From contig CM064426.1 in NCBI GenBank assembly GCA_032690845.1, positions 46,020,508 through 46,084,507 on the forward strand: a stretch of 64,000 nucleotides of DNA. The letters run 5' to 3'. The position numbers were made by a program, and so were the translations under genes. This document shows positions 33,511 through 45,853 of the stretch, one piece after another. The notes beneath the pieces are model-generated. The model saw nothing but the letters and a program-made list of their open reading frames with translations. It made no database searches and was not told the DNA's origin. The DNA is from Eleusine coracana subsp. coracana (lineage: Eukaryota; Streptophyta; Magnoliopsida; Poales; Poaceae). The first letter of the stretch is position 1. The number at the start of each line of letters is the position of its first letter.

Positions 33511-34650
33511 TTTGCCATTCCTGCAACAAGGTTACTTGGACACAATACCCAGAGGACAATATGATAATAATAGTCAGCGGTTAGTCATTCGGTTAGTGGT
33601 CCAAGAGTTAGTCGATCAAACATGGAAGAGAAACATCAAATTTCCTCTAGTTGGTTTTATTGCAGCACACTTTTATTCCTAAATTGGAAGGGCACTTACA
33701 AAGCAGACTGGTGGAGTGAGAGAGGGTGTGCAAACAGAGTTGTGAGGGCGAGAGTGATGTTTTGGTTGAAGGAATGGTGGTGGAGAAATAAATGAGAGGG
33801 CACCCGGTATTTATAGGCTCCAGGTTGAGCCATGGGGCGAAAATTCTAGACCTGGCGGCGACACATGCCGGGTGGCAATCGATGCCGGCCGGCAGGTCTT
33901 TTTCCTCCACTTCCTCCATTATTGCTTTGGTGGTGATGGGAGATGGCTAGGTCCATGGGCCACGTGATTCCCTTGCTCACTTTGTCTAGAAATGTGTTGA
34001 GAGTGTAGGGAGCTAGGATAGAGTGATGGGATGGCCAAAGTTGTATGTTTGCAATGAATATCATGCAACTCATGATGCCTAGGGGAGTAGGATGGCAGGT
34101 GAGTGTGGGTGGCGAAAGAGTGAGGTGACATGTGTGGCTCTCCTTCTCTTGCTTTCACTCATGGTGGGGGCTTTTGGTGAGCAATTTTCAAAAAGGGAAA
34201 GCTGGCCACACCTCCAGCACTCATGGCCATGATCTATGCAGTAAAAGTGCAAGGAATCCGAAGAATTCCATGCCCATGCGGCATGGCTTGCCGGGTAGCA
34301 GATTTGGGCGAGCGACACCAAAATCACCCAGTCGGGTGATCATTTCTCACCAAATATGACCTCCTCGGTGCCCAAATTTGATGGATTCTGGGAAATTAAA
34401 AATTATCCAGCCGGGTGGTCATTTTTCATGAAATATGACCTCCCGAGTGCTGAAATCTAACTAGCCAGGTTGGGGCCTCAGATCATCACCCGGATGGTCA
34501 TTTTTTATGAAATATGACCTCCCGGGTGCTAAAAACTGACTGGTCGGGTTAGGGCCAGCAATATTTGGCCGAGTCATCACCAAATTTTTGACGAAATTTG
34601 ACCTCCAGGCCAGCAATATTTAGCCGAGTCATCACCATTTTTTTTCTATT
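33511..34650 (-). repeat. Athila spacer with hairpin repeats (element K)
   Basis: This is the inverted counterpart of 21950-23510. Hairpin repeats of the CCGGGTGGTCAT...ATGACCTCCCGGGTG type lie at 34320-34640. The part nearest the ORF1-like gene is unique sequence with two short CCGGCCGGCAGG-like stretches near 33850-33900. Confidence 0.6.
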
Positions 34651-34958
34651 ATTATTTTTTAGCTGAATTTAGTGATTAAGGAAATTAAAATCAAACTAAT
34701 TTGATGAAGTGTACAAAGGAAAGGGGGATAAATATCGGTTTACCTTCCGGCGAGGGTCCGGATTTTTCATCTCAAACAAGACGTTCTTCGTGTTCAGTTT
34801 TTCATGGTGCCCTTTGTGGATGGAGAATCTTCCATGCTCGGTGCAACTTCTTTCTTCATTTCCTGTGGCTCATTCTTCTTCTTGGGCAGCGGTGGTGTGC
34901 TCTTCACTTTTACCACAGGTGCTCCCATTTTTGGTGGGATTGGGTACAACTCAATTTT
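34651..34958 (-). pseudogene. Protease-linker end of element K
   Basis: Downstream of the protease stop the reading continues in a Lys/Pro-rich linker (P-L-P-K-K-K-N-E-P-Q) and ends with a segment that also occurs at about 21750-21800 of J. Polymerase sequence, which should follow in an autonomous element, is absent in both. Confidence 0.5.
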
Positions 34959-35567
34959 CTACATCGTGTTAGGATTTTTACCATAAAAGATGCGTACCTG
35001 ATTGCATTGTTCCCTTCGGGGCTTGAAGGCAAACTTTTCTTCGTTCCCATTAATGTTAAGGTGGATTTCTCTAGCCTCAATATCAATGTTGGCATTTGCG
35101 GTGCTGAGGAATGGCCTTCCCGATATAAGAGGTGTCTTTACATCGGCCTCCATATCCACCACCACAAAGTCGACACGAATGAGACAGTTCTTTATCTTCA
35201 CGGGTACGTCCTCCGCGATACCCACTAGATAACGGACTGATTGGTCAGCCAACTGCAAGCACATTGCTGTAGCGAATAATGAATTGACATCAAGTTTGTC
35301 ATACACCACCTTCAGCATGATGCTCACGCTTGCCCCTAGATCACAGAGGGCGTTGTTGAATTGTTGCATCTCGATAGAACATGGGATGGTTGGACATCCC
35401 GGATCTCGCTTCTTTTCTGGGAGGGAGTTTAAGATGGCGGCGCTGCATTCCTTCGTTAATTTGACAAGCTCAGTGGATGGTATTGGGCGTTTGTTGTTGA
35501 GGATGTCCTTTAGGTACATGGAGTAGGTGGGAACCTGCATGGCATCAAGTAGAGGTATGTTTGACAT
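34959..35567 (-). pseudogene. Athila protease (element K)
   Basis: The 202-residue open frame carries A-L-C-D-L-G-A-S-V-S, in which D-L-G is the aspartic protease triad of this lineage, then L-Q-L-A-D-Q-S and the flap-like T-P-L-I-S-G-R-P-F-L. It would process the Gag precursor. One extra base near 35570 puts it out of frame with gag upstream, so I class it as broken. F contains only its first 30 codons. Confidence 0.8.
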
Positions 35568-35579
35568 ATAATTTCTTTA

Positions 35580-35892
35580 TTACCTCCACAAACTTGTCGA
35601 ATTATTCGTCCACTGTTGGCTTGCGATGGTGAGAGCAAAACGGCAGCACCAGGGTATCATAGAACTCATGTGGTGCCTTCCTGAGAGGTGCCTTTGTTTC
35701 CTCAACTTCAATTTCTTCTTCATCCTTTGACTATGCATTGGGTTACCTGTCCTTCCCTGCATTGTTAGGATTTGGCGGGTCCTGTCTAGACTTTCCACCT
35801 CTAGTTGTGATAGCATTAACATTTTCCTTGGGGCTAGCTTCTGGCTGACTGAGGAGCTTGCCTGAGTTAGGCTTAACAATAAAAGCGGCCGT
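35580..35892 (-). pseudogene. gag: Gag C-terminal part of element K
   Basis: This continues the gag that breaks off at 54368 on the far side of element H. It is colinear with 18800-19130 of F (K-P-N-S-G-K-L and E-A-S-P-K-E-N-V-N). Stops are present, including one near 35730. Confidence 0.75.
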
Positions 35893-38800
35893 TGTGACAC
35901 CCCAGGTGTCTCACCTTAACTTAATTCATGGAAAATGATGGCCTAAAATGATAGAGCCTATCTATTAATTTAATTCTAGGCAAATAAATACCTTGCAACC
36001 AAGTTATTGAAGCAACTTAAGAATTTCAATACAACTCATGCCAAATAAATTCATCATCAGTTTGGTAATAATAAAATAGAATATTAGGAATTTATTGGGC
36101 ATTTTATCTTCTTGGCAAAACCCTTAATTAATTAATTGATTCTTAAGTAACTAATTGATGCATTAAATAAATTCTAAAAATATGTTTATGCAAATTTCAA
36201 ATAAAATTTACTAGAGTGTTTCCCACCATTTACATAGTCAGTCCACCAGTTTTCACCATTTTAGGAAATCTCTAGCTATTTTATTTTGAATTCTGAAAAA
36301 CTAGTGTTGACCAGGGACCTGTTTGTGAGAAATCTAGAACTCTAGGGGGTGCAGTGCAAAATCTTCTTCTTCTTCCCTCCCACTGGCGCAGGACCTGCCG
36401 GCTTCACTCTGCTACACGGCAACACCAGCGCTCGACTCGGCCAGTCTTCACTCCCCGCCTCGAAAACGCGCGCGCGCTACAGCGGTCTCCGCTCTGCCCT
36501 TCTGCCTCTGCCGAGCGTGTGAACCACCTCGCTAACCTTCCCGCGGCATCTAAGCGCACCAGCGTGCCACACGGAACTGAGCTGCTCTCTCACTTCAACC
36601 CTCTATTCTCCCATTTCTTCTCTCCCCCACCAGTCACCATTACTGATCCTGAGTCAGCCTCTCACAGCCACTGCTTCCTTGCCTTACAACTCGAGCTGAG
36701 AGCTTCAATGCACTCGCGTACTCCCCCTCTACCCTCCTCTGGCCCTGCCTAGCTAAGTTCGTGCAAAACTAGAGTGAATCGAAGGAAAACCAGAAGTGAA
36801 TTCCCCAGCAACGTCCTCTATCATTAACCGGAATTCGCAGCAGTCGGTGAGCCTCCTCGTCCCGTTCCTTTTTGCTCGTAAGCACAAAATCTCAACGCAA
36901 CCCCCCGACCCATTTCTCCTTTGATTTCGTGCACCAGGACGCCGGCATTCTATTTTTCCCCGGTCCCAACCCATCGCCGCTAATCACCGGAGCCCCTGAT
37001 CACAAAAAACTGCTAAAACTTCTAAAATGCATAGTAAATCCATTTTAAGTCCAAAGGACCCCAAACCAATTTTGGTAGCTTCCTAATAATGTGCTGAATT
37101 TTAGTAAAATAATAACCAGCTGTCTCTGTCAATATTTTTATTAATTAAATAACTTGCATAAACACTAATTAATTCCTTAATAATTCTAGGAATGAAATTA
37201 AATCCTGATTTTCGGCATGCTTAGTAAATACATAATTATCTATCACGACAAATTTTGGTTTGACAAATTATGAATTAATTTAGGCTCTAGAAATTAGTTA
37301 GTGTGTTCACTTAAATTAATTCTAGTAATTATTTTATAATTAATTGGCCCCTACCACCTGGCACAAAAATCACTTGCACAAGTCCAGAAACCTAAATTTA
37401 CTTAATTAAATTAAATTAATTGCTCATACCACTATTTTATTTTAATCAATGCTAGTAATTAGAATAATTATATCCAGAGGCTATAAATTGGTAAAAATGC
37501 AATTCATCTATGTCCCTGTTCATGATAAATCACTCAAGTCCAGAATCAATTGGTTACTATTTTAATTACCTAAATGTTCTAAAAAACTATAACAACCCTA
37601 AATAAATGATTAACACACATAAAATGATGAAACTCTAATTTGTTTCTTTGAAGCATATTGCTTCGAGAACATTGAAGCATAATGCTTTCAGAACATAATA
37701 ATAATTTATCGACATCAAAACACAATGTGCTTGCATGCATCATATCATTGCATATAACGGTGTTACGACAATACCGTTAATACCGTTAATATAGGCAACG
37801 ACAACCAGGAGCTCGAAGAGGATCAGAAGGAGACTGAGGCTCAGGAACAAGAGGTTGAAGTCGCTAACACTAGTATCGATCCAGGCAAGCCACGGTTTTC
37901 ATTCGCCATTTTATAAAGTTGCTAGTTATCAATATTAATAGTGTCTATGATTATTGATTCATTAGGTCATAGGAGTTGATTGGAACCCACTTGCATGATA
38001 CCCAAACGACCTACGCCTCTGTTAGTAGAACTTGGTAGTATCGGTAATGTGTTGCTATGCTTAGTAATTGCTAGACGCGATAGATATCATTACTAAGAAT
38101 GAATGTGACTACTGGAACGGGACTTATAAAAGAAGTTTAATTTAATGTCATGACCGGGCAGGGATGATGCTTGTGTAGGTTTGCAGCAATACATGGGTGT
38201 TGACTACGGTAGCCCTGCCTTGTCGAACTAGTAAACCGAATGCATGCTAGTATATGGGCACTAGTAAACCGATGTAGCATTGACGCAGCAATGAGGACGG
38301 TACCTAGTATAGTGGTTGTTGACACTTCTGCTGCTGGAGTGGGCGGTTCATACCACGAAGTACTGTTGGCAGGACGGCATGCCCACTTATTGAGACTGGA
38401 CCCGGACCGAGTTGTTTTTCGTCCTTGCAAAAGGTTGCCATATACGACCTTAATTGGTGCGTATGTGTCGTGTATCTCGGATTATCCCAGCTGGTGTAAA
38501 TCAATTGCAATTGTTGTCCCTCGTAGCAATGAGTACCACTTGGTCACTGAGTCATCACGTAGTTGCACATGGTACTTGGGAATTGATTATGATGCTTATT
38601 GTTGACAATACTCTTATGGATCTTATGTTGTACTTACCTTATGTATTTCTTTATTATCCTATTGTTCTAACTAAAGTTACATTCTACTCTACCCAATTAA
38701 CTTGATGAATAAAACTTGATAGAACTAATAGGTTGCTTAGTGCGAGTCTTTTCAAATAAGCCACCTATTAGAGCCATTGCATACTTAGAAGTCCGACGGG

Positions 38801-39203
38801 TAAGTCTTGATAAGTAATTAGTACTCAGGCTTTGTGCCACTGTTGTTTTCAGGTAATGAAGAGGTAGAGTTGCCTGAGAATGTGCTGCCTTGGGACATGC
38901 AAGTCCCTGAGGGTTGGACTGCCCACTCGGAGTCCGACTCGCCGCCGCAGTACTGATGTGTGATGCTAGAGTGATGATTCTTCGGGCAGGAATCATTGCT
39001 ATGTTGTATCATCGGGCACGTAGCTCCTTATCGTTAATTGCTTCCGCTGTGTTTTCAAAAACATCAAGAACTTGTAATATTCCGCTGCACTCTGAGGACT
39101 TATTGATGTAATATCCAACTTAAATTCGAACCAATGTTGTATTATCAAGTGTCTGCGTAATCAGCACCGTCGGGGCCTCGATCCTCCGGGAAGGGGCACC
39201 ACA
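35893..39203 (+). repeat. 5' LTR of element H, 3.3 kb
   Basis: It starts TGTGACACCCCAGG and ends GGCACCACA. A GC-rich island lies at 36360-36960 and two exon-like segments at 37795-37889 and 38853-38956. It lacks an approximately 115-bp C-rich stretch present in the 3' LTR (51650-51770). Confidence 0.9.
38853..38956 (+). other. Exon-like ORF at the 3' end of the H LTR
   Basis: After GTTTTCAG, 34 codons run to TGA and encode an acidic peptide with V-L-P-W-D-M and P-E-G-W-T. Position, length, acidity and the P-x-x-W-T core recall the segment at 3704-3817 of A. The copy in the 3' LTR (54017-54120) has a premature stop and two Pro-to-Leu changes, as expected of decay after insertion. Confidence 0.4.
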
Positions 39204-39205
39204 GC

Positions 39206-39218
39206 TGGTATCACAGCC
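39206..39218 (+). promoter_or_regulatory. Primer-binding site (element H)
   Basis: TGGTATCACAGCC lies two bases after the LTR end and differs at one position from the tRNA-iMet complement. Confidence 0.85.
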
Positions 39219-40161
39219 GTGGTCTATGATAATACAACAAATAAATCGTATTTTCGAAAACCATGATGTTACGAGTAAGGATACGTTAGTATTGCCCCTA
39301 GTAGATAATAGGGTGGTGAAAAAGCTAACCTGGGTTATGTTTGTTTACATTATTGCATCTACGGCTTCTTCAAACGAAGGTACGTGCGTGCTTAACCGAC
39401 ACGCGTGATATTGGTGTCTGTGCTCATAGGAGGATACGAGACACTGTTGGCTCGTGACTTATCACGGAGCGATCCTTTTCCATGGATCGTTACTAGTAGA
39501 ACTGTGCTTCTTTTCATAGTTTCTTTTGAATTTGATGTATTGTTTCTACAATGGATCTTCTGTAGGTACGCTAACACCATTAGTATAACACTTAGAATGA
39601 CTTACATGTTGAGTGCGGGTTGTCACCAAATATTCGTGCCGCTAAGTATCAGCAATGATAGGCGTTGTGTTGTGAGGAACGATAGGTTAATCAAATGAAC
39701 GTTTTGCATCATGCATCCCGTTATAACTAAACTAAAATTTGATTCTCTCCTTGCTCACCAACCTCTGAATAAAAATTTTCTACACCTAATAAGTATAAAA
39801 AATTCTGAATAACAAGGTTAACAAGAATCTGTCCTGTTTTTAGCTGCCAACTTCAAAAATTGATAACTAAAGTTATACTTCGCATTTTTAGGTGTTTAAA
39901 TACAATCTGGAAAGCCCTAGAAGTCTATTTCCATCTCCAATAGGTTTCACCATCTTCCCAGTTTTCCTCTGTCCAGTAGAGCCAAAACATTAAGCCTCTG
40001 TCAATCTGAAACAGAATTTGTTTTAAAACTCATTATCGTATTATTGACCCTTGAGGCTGGAAAATGTGAACTAAAACTTTGTTTCTATATTTCATAGCAC
40101 TATATATGAAATGCATTGTTACTCATGGAACATTGTACTCACCATTGGGTTTATGTTCCAG
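39219..40161 (+). other. Element H 5' leader
   Basis: No convincing coding sequence is visible. It ends in TTATGTTCCAG directly before the first extra ORF, which resembles a splice acceptor. Confidence 0.5.
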
Positions 40162-41025
40162 ATGGATGACCACGGTTTTGAGGAGCTTTCGCACGACGGG
40201 TGGCGCTACACCACCGGTCTCCACCATCGTCGCTTTCCTACACTGTTGTGGGACCTCCTACGCTTGTTGGGCTACGACGAGCCGCCCTCTTACAAAGGCT
40301 GCAAGGTCCGTAGTCATGGCATGACTCTTGCTGAGGTGCACATCAGCGTGTGCACACACCCGCGCAACCTCGACATGGCGGGTATGGAGAGCACGGCGAC
40401 TTGTGGGAGCCTCCGTGAGGGCTTGGAGAGAGTCGCCCACAGGGCTCTCACCCACTTCTGCGGGCGCCACATAGCAGCGCTCTCTGGGACCTTGTTTGAG
40501 ATGATCCCCATCTAGCACCAGGCCAATCCGGTCTGGCAGAGGCACGTGAGGCGCATTGGCCGCGACGACTACCCGACGTACCACGCAGGGTACCACCGTG
40601 TGTCCTATTACTCCGAGTACCTCCTCAACTTGGATGAAGAGGCTAGCAGCCACAGCAGGATCATACTGGCTGAGGCTAAGCAGGATCAGCGACTAACCGC
40701 TGCTCTTGAGGCGAGTGAGACTCGCGTTACTGAGGTGACTGGACAGCACGACACCCTCGCGCAGGAGGTTGATAGACATGGTGTGATTATGCAGCAGCGC
40801 GCCAACCACAACGAGCACCTGCAGCATCAGTTGACGGCTGCACAGCACGAGATGGAGCTTATGGGAGAGGATTTAGAGACCCTGGCTCAGGACAACCAGG
40901 GCCTGCAGCAGCAGTTTGAGGCAGCCCTTGCACCACCGGCAGCACTGGAGGAGGAGGACCCGCAGGAGGATTTGGACGAGGAGTCTGACATAGACTACGA
41001 GGCACCAGCCCGAGGCAGGACCTAG
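40162..41025 (+). pseudogene. Extra ORF 1 of element H, coiled-coil protein
   Basis: The ORF starts at ATG 40162 and has one in-frame TAG at 40513-40515, otherwise about 287 codons. Residues 1-115 form a globular-looking part with G-W-R-Y-T-T-G-L and G-Y-D-E-P-P-S-Y. A long coiled coil (about 165-255) and an acidic tail with D-Y-E-A-P follow. The N-terminal pattern recurs in extra ORF 2 and the tail in the A ORF. The family is not one I recognise; a structural role in the particle or RNA handling is only a guess. Confidence 0.65.
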
Positions 41026-41280
41026 GAGGCTAGTGGTAGACTAGCCTAGTCTCGGTAGTCAGGATCAGTTGGGTAGGTAACTTTTGTCAAACCACGCGAG
41101 GTTGTTGTATTTTGGGGTTGATGCGTGAGATGCTTTTGTAACTCGAGGGCTACATATTCCGAGTCATGTATTGAATCTATGATGATTTGCGCTATGCATT
41201 GGGTGTACCCTTAGTAGCTATTATTGTTGCAACAAAGTTAATTGTACTCATTGACTTAATCAAAGTACTTTCTTTGTAGA

Positions 41281-42151
41281 TGGCTGAAAACAAAGAACAA
41301 CCACCACAGGGTTGGGATATTACCGATGGCCTGGAGTTCACAGGAATGATTCACCTATTTTGGAGAGTCCTCCAGAGATTCGGATATTCCATTCCTCCCA
41401 CCTATGTTGGCAAGGAATTCCAGGAGCATGGAGTCCCCTCATGTGTCATCCATGTGGCGGTTCCCGCCAATTTCTCCATCATCCCCGCACGGGAATCTTG
41501 GACCCTTAGCATCATCGGGACAGATCTGCCTTCCACCTAGAATGTAGCTGCATTCAAGGCACTTACTCGATGTATGAAGACCACAAGCATGATGTTGCTG
41601 GAACACCTGTCGCCTTGCTACCCATCAATGATGTGACGGACTTCGAGTAGATGAGGCGTGTGGATTTCATCTTTGACCCAAACCATCGCCACCATGATCC
41701 TATGCTGCCCATAATAGAGTATTATGGTTTGTCCACTTTTCCTTTGTGCACAAACTTGTGCTAGCGTTTGGATGTGTTCCATTCTGCGCTTCGACTTTCT
41801 GAGGTTGAAAAACAAACTAAGGATGAAGAAATTGCAGAACTGAACCAGCAAATCCAAGCCAAGAATGAAGAGATAGATACGATCCTTGAAGAACGTGACC
41901 AAGCCTTGCAGAATGTAGCAGATTTTGAGCATGACATGATTGAGGCTCAAGATGACTTGAACGCATTCAAGGCTGCCCATCTTCCTATTGAAGGGAATTG
42001 GGATGAGATCTTCATAGAGTATGGAGAACAAGACGATGTGGAGATGGCACCTGTCGGTGTTGATGACGAGGAAATGATGGATCTGGAGGAACCAGGAGAG
42101 CCTATGGAATAGGAAGAACCAGAAGAGCCAGAAGACATAGGCCAGGAGTAG
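41281..42151 (+). pseudogene. Extra ORF 2 of element H, paralogue of ORF 1
   Basis: It starts at ATG 41281 with G-W-D-I-T-D-G-L and G-Y-S-I-P-P-T-Y, the same spacing as in ORF 1. The first frame stops at 41540. After a frameshift and more stops, a coiled coil (41768-41950) and a Glu/Asp-rich tail follow to 42151. Two neighbouring ORFs of the same design imply an old tandem duplication within the element. Confidence 0.6.
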
Positions 42152-42438
42152 ATGATTCACTACCCCTGTGTACGGTCGTGTAGTATATGTATCCCTAGTT
42201 CGATGTAGGAGTGTCAATCTTGCATATTGTGTCCGCAATACCGTAACTAAGTGTCGGCACATATATGTAAGGAACCGTGTGATGATGTCCTTTAACCACC
42301 ATGTAGACTGAATTGAATCAATGAAGATGGTTGTCATTCTGAGATTTTACCTTGCCACTTGCAAATTTATATTCTTGCGCATGTGATTTTATGGAATATT
42401 ATGAGAAACAACTAATGTACAACCGTATAAATTGCACC

Positions 42439-43737
42439 ATGGTGCATACTCGAAACCAGGAAAATCCTGAGAGCTCTCAGCAAGGAGTGAATGCTAAGCC
42501 TTCATTAGCTGAAGTCCTGGCCGCTGCACTCAACAGGTAGCAGAATGACTCCGAGCTGCTTTGTCGGCTGGTCGACATCACGACCCATCTGGCTGCATGT
42601 GGAGATAACCACAACAACCGCAACAACCAGGCCCGTTAGAGCACTTACTTAGATTTCCTAGGTACCCACCCACCCACCTTCGAGCGTGCCAGAGAGCCGC
42701 TAGACGCCAACCACTGGTTGCGTCAGACCGAGTCTAAATTCGGTATGTTGGAATGCACCGAGCACCAGAAGGTGTTGTTCGCCGCCCAACAACTCCATGG
42801 CTCTGCTAGCGCCTGGTTGGCCAACAATGAAGCTTCTCTGCCCACTGGACGCCACGTGGAATGGAATGACTTCAAAGCTGCTTTCCGTGCTCATATCATC
42901 CCCGCTGGTCTCATGCAGAGAAAGTTCCAGGAATTTATGGATCTAAAACTAGGAGGGAGGAATGTCCTCCAATATTCTAAAGCTTTCAATCATCTTGCTC
43001 AGTACGCCACTGAGTATGTTAATACTAAGGAAAAGAAGAGATACGCATTCTTGCGTGGGATGAATGCCACGCTCAAGGAACGTTTGACTTGGCAGACGAC
43101 TGGCACATACAACGATCTAGTCAATGCTGCTATTGTCTAGGAAGGCGCTATGTGCCAAGTTGAAGAAGAAGACTGCAAGAGAAAGGCCCCTGCTACTGCC
43201 TCTGCTGCCCCACAGGCGAAGCATCGCCTGATATATACTTCACCCACCGGACAACGTTTCCGGGCAGCACCGCAGCAACAGCTTCAGCGACGGTTTGGCC
43301 CGGACTACTCGAGATCATCACAGCAGCAGAACTTCCCACCTCGTGCATCGTACCAACAGCAGAACAACCAGTACCGTGCACCGTATCAGCAACAAGGGAA
43401 CCCGAGTGCTCGTGCCCCACTACCTGCTGATCGTGGAGGCAACTACCCTTGCTACAATTGTGGTTGTATCGGCCACTTTGCAAAAAACAGCACTGCACCA
43501 AGGCGCAACAACAACAGCAACAACAACCAGTGTCAGAACCAGAGCAGGAATGTGAATGCACCATCACGTGGTGCCCAAGTGAACTACACCAATGCGGAAG
43601 ATATCCCTCAGGGCGAACCCATGCTGACCGGTACGCTCTCGCTCTATCGTCAGTCTGTCCTTGCACTTTTTGATTCTGGTGCTACACATAATTTCATTAG
43701 CCAAGCATGTGTGCAAAAACTTAATCTTCAACCCTAG
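42439..43737 (+). pseudogene. gag: gag-protease start of element H
   Basis: The frame begins at ATG 42439 (M-V-H-T-R). Stops lie at 42538, 42638 and 43138, otherwise the capsid region is colinear with that of A. A Gln-rich linker and a knuckle CYNCGCIGHFAKNS follow, in which the final Cys is Ser. The protease start, F-D-S-G-A-T-H-N-F-I-S, has the catalytic D-S-G. The frame ends at 43737. Confidence 0.85.
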
Positions 43738-44111
43738 ACTATAGAAAGATGATACACAATTCGTTCCCCTACTGGGAAAATTAGTGCCAATGAAATAGTA
43801 TGCAAAGACATGTGGAAATAAACAAGAAAATCTACCCCACTGATTTTATCATGCTTAGCCACCAAGGAATTGATTTGATTTTGGGTATGTTTTAGATGAA
43901 AACCCATAGACCCATGCTAGACATCGAGCCCTGTATCGTTCACATCAACTCCCCTTTGCATAGAAAAGACACATTTTCTCTAAACATCAATTCATCGAAA
44001 GCCTTGATTGTCCATCACTTGGAAGGGCAATCGCTCGAGAACATCCCCGTTGTTTGAGAGTATCCGGACGTATTCCCCGAAGATATCTCTGGCCTACCAC
44101 CTGACCGTGAA
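43738..44111 (+). pseudogene. pol: Protease-RT junction of element H
   Basis: Broken coding sequence with several stops continues the protease domain to the RT. Readable pieces include A-T-K-E-L-I. Confidence 0.55.
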
Positions 44112-45853
44112 GTGGAATTCAAGATAGAGCTACAGCCAGGAACTTCTCCGATATCTCGCCGACCTTATAAGATGGCCTCGAATGAGTTGGCCAAATTGAA
44201 AAAGCAAATGTATGAGTTATTGGAAAAGGGATTCATTCGCCCAAGCACTTCACCTTGGGGCTGCCCTGCTATTTTTGTGAAGAAGAAGGACAAATCTCTG
44301 CGTCTCGTTGCTGATTATCGACCTCTCAACAAAGTTACCATCAAGAATAAATACCCATTACCGCGAATTGATATCCTTTTTGATCAATTGGTTGGTGCTA
44401 CGGTATTTTCAAAAATTGACCTCGTTCAGGATATCATCAAATCAAAATCAGAGCAGAAGATATTCCAAAGACCGCCTTTTCTACTAGATACGGATTATTC
44501 GAGTATCTAGTAATGTCATTCGGATTGGCAAACGCTCCAGCTCATTTCATGTATCTCATGAATTCAGTATGCATGCCAGAGTTGGACAAATTTGTGGTAG
44601 TATTCATTAATGACATCCTCGTCTATTCTAAGTCCAAGGAAGAGCATGCTGAACATCTTTGCATTGTTCTTCAACGTCTACGAGATCACAAGTTGTATGC
44701 AAAATTCAGCAAGTGTGAATTTTGGTTAGACCATGTGCCATTCCTTGGTCACATAGTCTCTGCAGAAGGAATCTCGGTAGACCCTAGCAAGGTTCAAGAC
44801 GTGCTAGATTGGAAGCCACCAAAAACAGTTCACCAAGTACGTAATTTCCTCAAGCAAGCCGGATATTATCGTAGGATCATACCAAATTTTTCTTGGCTGA
44901 CCAAACCCATCACGGAGCTGCTGAAAAAGGAGAAAAATTTTAATTGGAACAGCAATTGTGAAGAAGCATTTCAAGCATTAAAGAAATTATTGACAACTGC
45001 CCCAGTATTGGCTCAACCCGACATCACCAAGCCATTCGTCGTATATTGTGATGCGTCTGGGACAGGACTTGGATGTGTACTCAAGCAAGAAGGTCGTGTC
45101 ATGGCCTATGCATCTCGACAGCTAAGGAAGCATGAAGAGCACTATCCAACTCATGATTTGGAGCTAGCTGCAGTTGTACTTGCACTAAAAATATGGAGGC
45201 ATTATTTGCTCAGCAACTTAGTGCACATTTACACAGACCATAAGAGCTTGAAATATATCTTCACCCAGACTGATCTAAACATGAGACAACGTCGGTGGCG
45301 AGAACTGATTAGGGATTATAACCTAGAGATTCATTATCATCCAGGCAAGGTTAATGTAGTCGCCGATGCATTAAGCAGAAAGGTCCACTGCAACAACTTA
45401 GAGCTGGAAGTTCATAGAAATGACCATGAAACTAATTCAGAACCCAGCCTTCACGTTTTACCTGCTGTAGTGATTAGCAACCTAAGTATGCAGTCTACCC
45501 TTCATGAAGAAATCACTACTGCACAGAAAAATAACGTTGGTATGAATCATATCCGACAAAACCTTAAAGATGGTAAAGCAAAATGCTTTACCCATGACTT
45601 GGACGGTACTCTATGGTTCAATAACCGTTTAGTAGTACCAAAAGACTTTGAACTTCGACAGAAAATATTGGATGAAGCGCATCACTTCAAGTACTCCATC
45701 CATCTGGGTAGTAACAAAATGTACTTAAACTTGAAGCAGAATTTCTGGTGGACAAGGATGAAGTGGGAAATTGCTCGGTATGTCGCGGAATGCGATACCT
45801 ATCAAAGAGTTAAAGCTGATCATTTGAACAAGCCGGATTACTGCAACCATTGA
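44112..45853 (+). pseudogene. pol: Reverse transcriptase-RNase H-integrase N terminus of element H
   Basis: RT occupies about 44112-44960, with a stop and frameshift near 44508. The first catalytic Asp is present (F-S-K-I-D-L), but the catalytic pair reads F-I-N-D-I-L, with Asn for the first Asp, which should abolish polymerisation. RNase H follows (about 45000-45390: Y-C-D-A-S-G, Y-T-D-H-K-S-L and A-D-A-L-S-R). The zinc-binding part of integrase is at 45640-45830; its last pair reads C-D-T-Y, so one Cys is lost. Confidence 0.85.

Noticed and set aside
36354..36752. 132-codon ORF in the 5' LTR of H
   Set aside because: Composition effect in a GC-rich island; the 3' LTR has insertions and deletions that break the frame.
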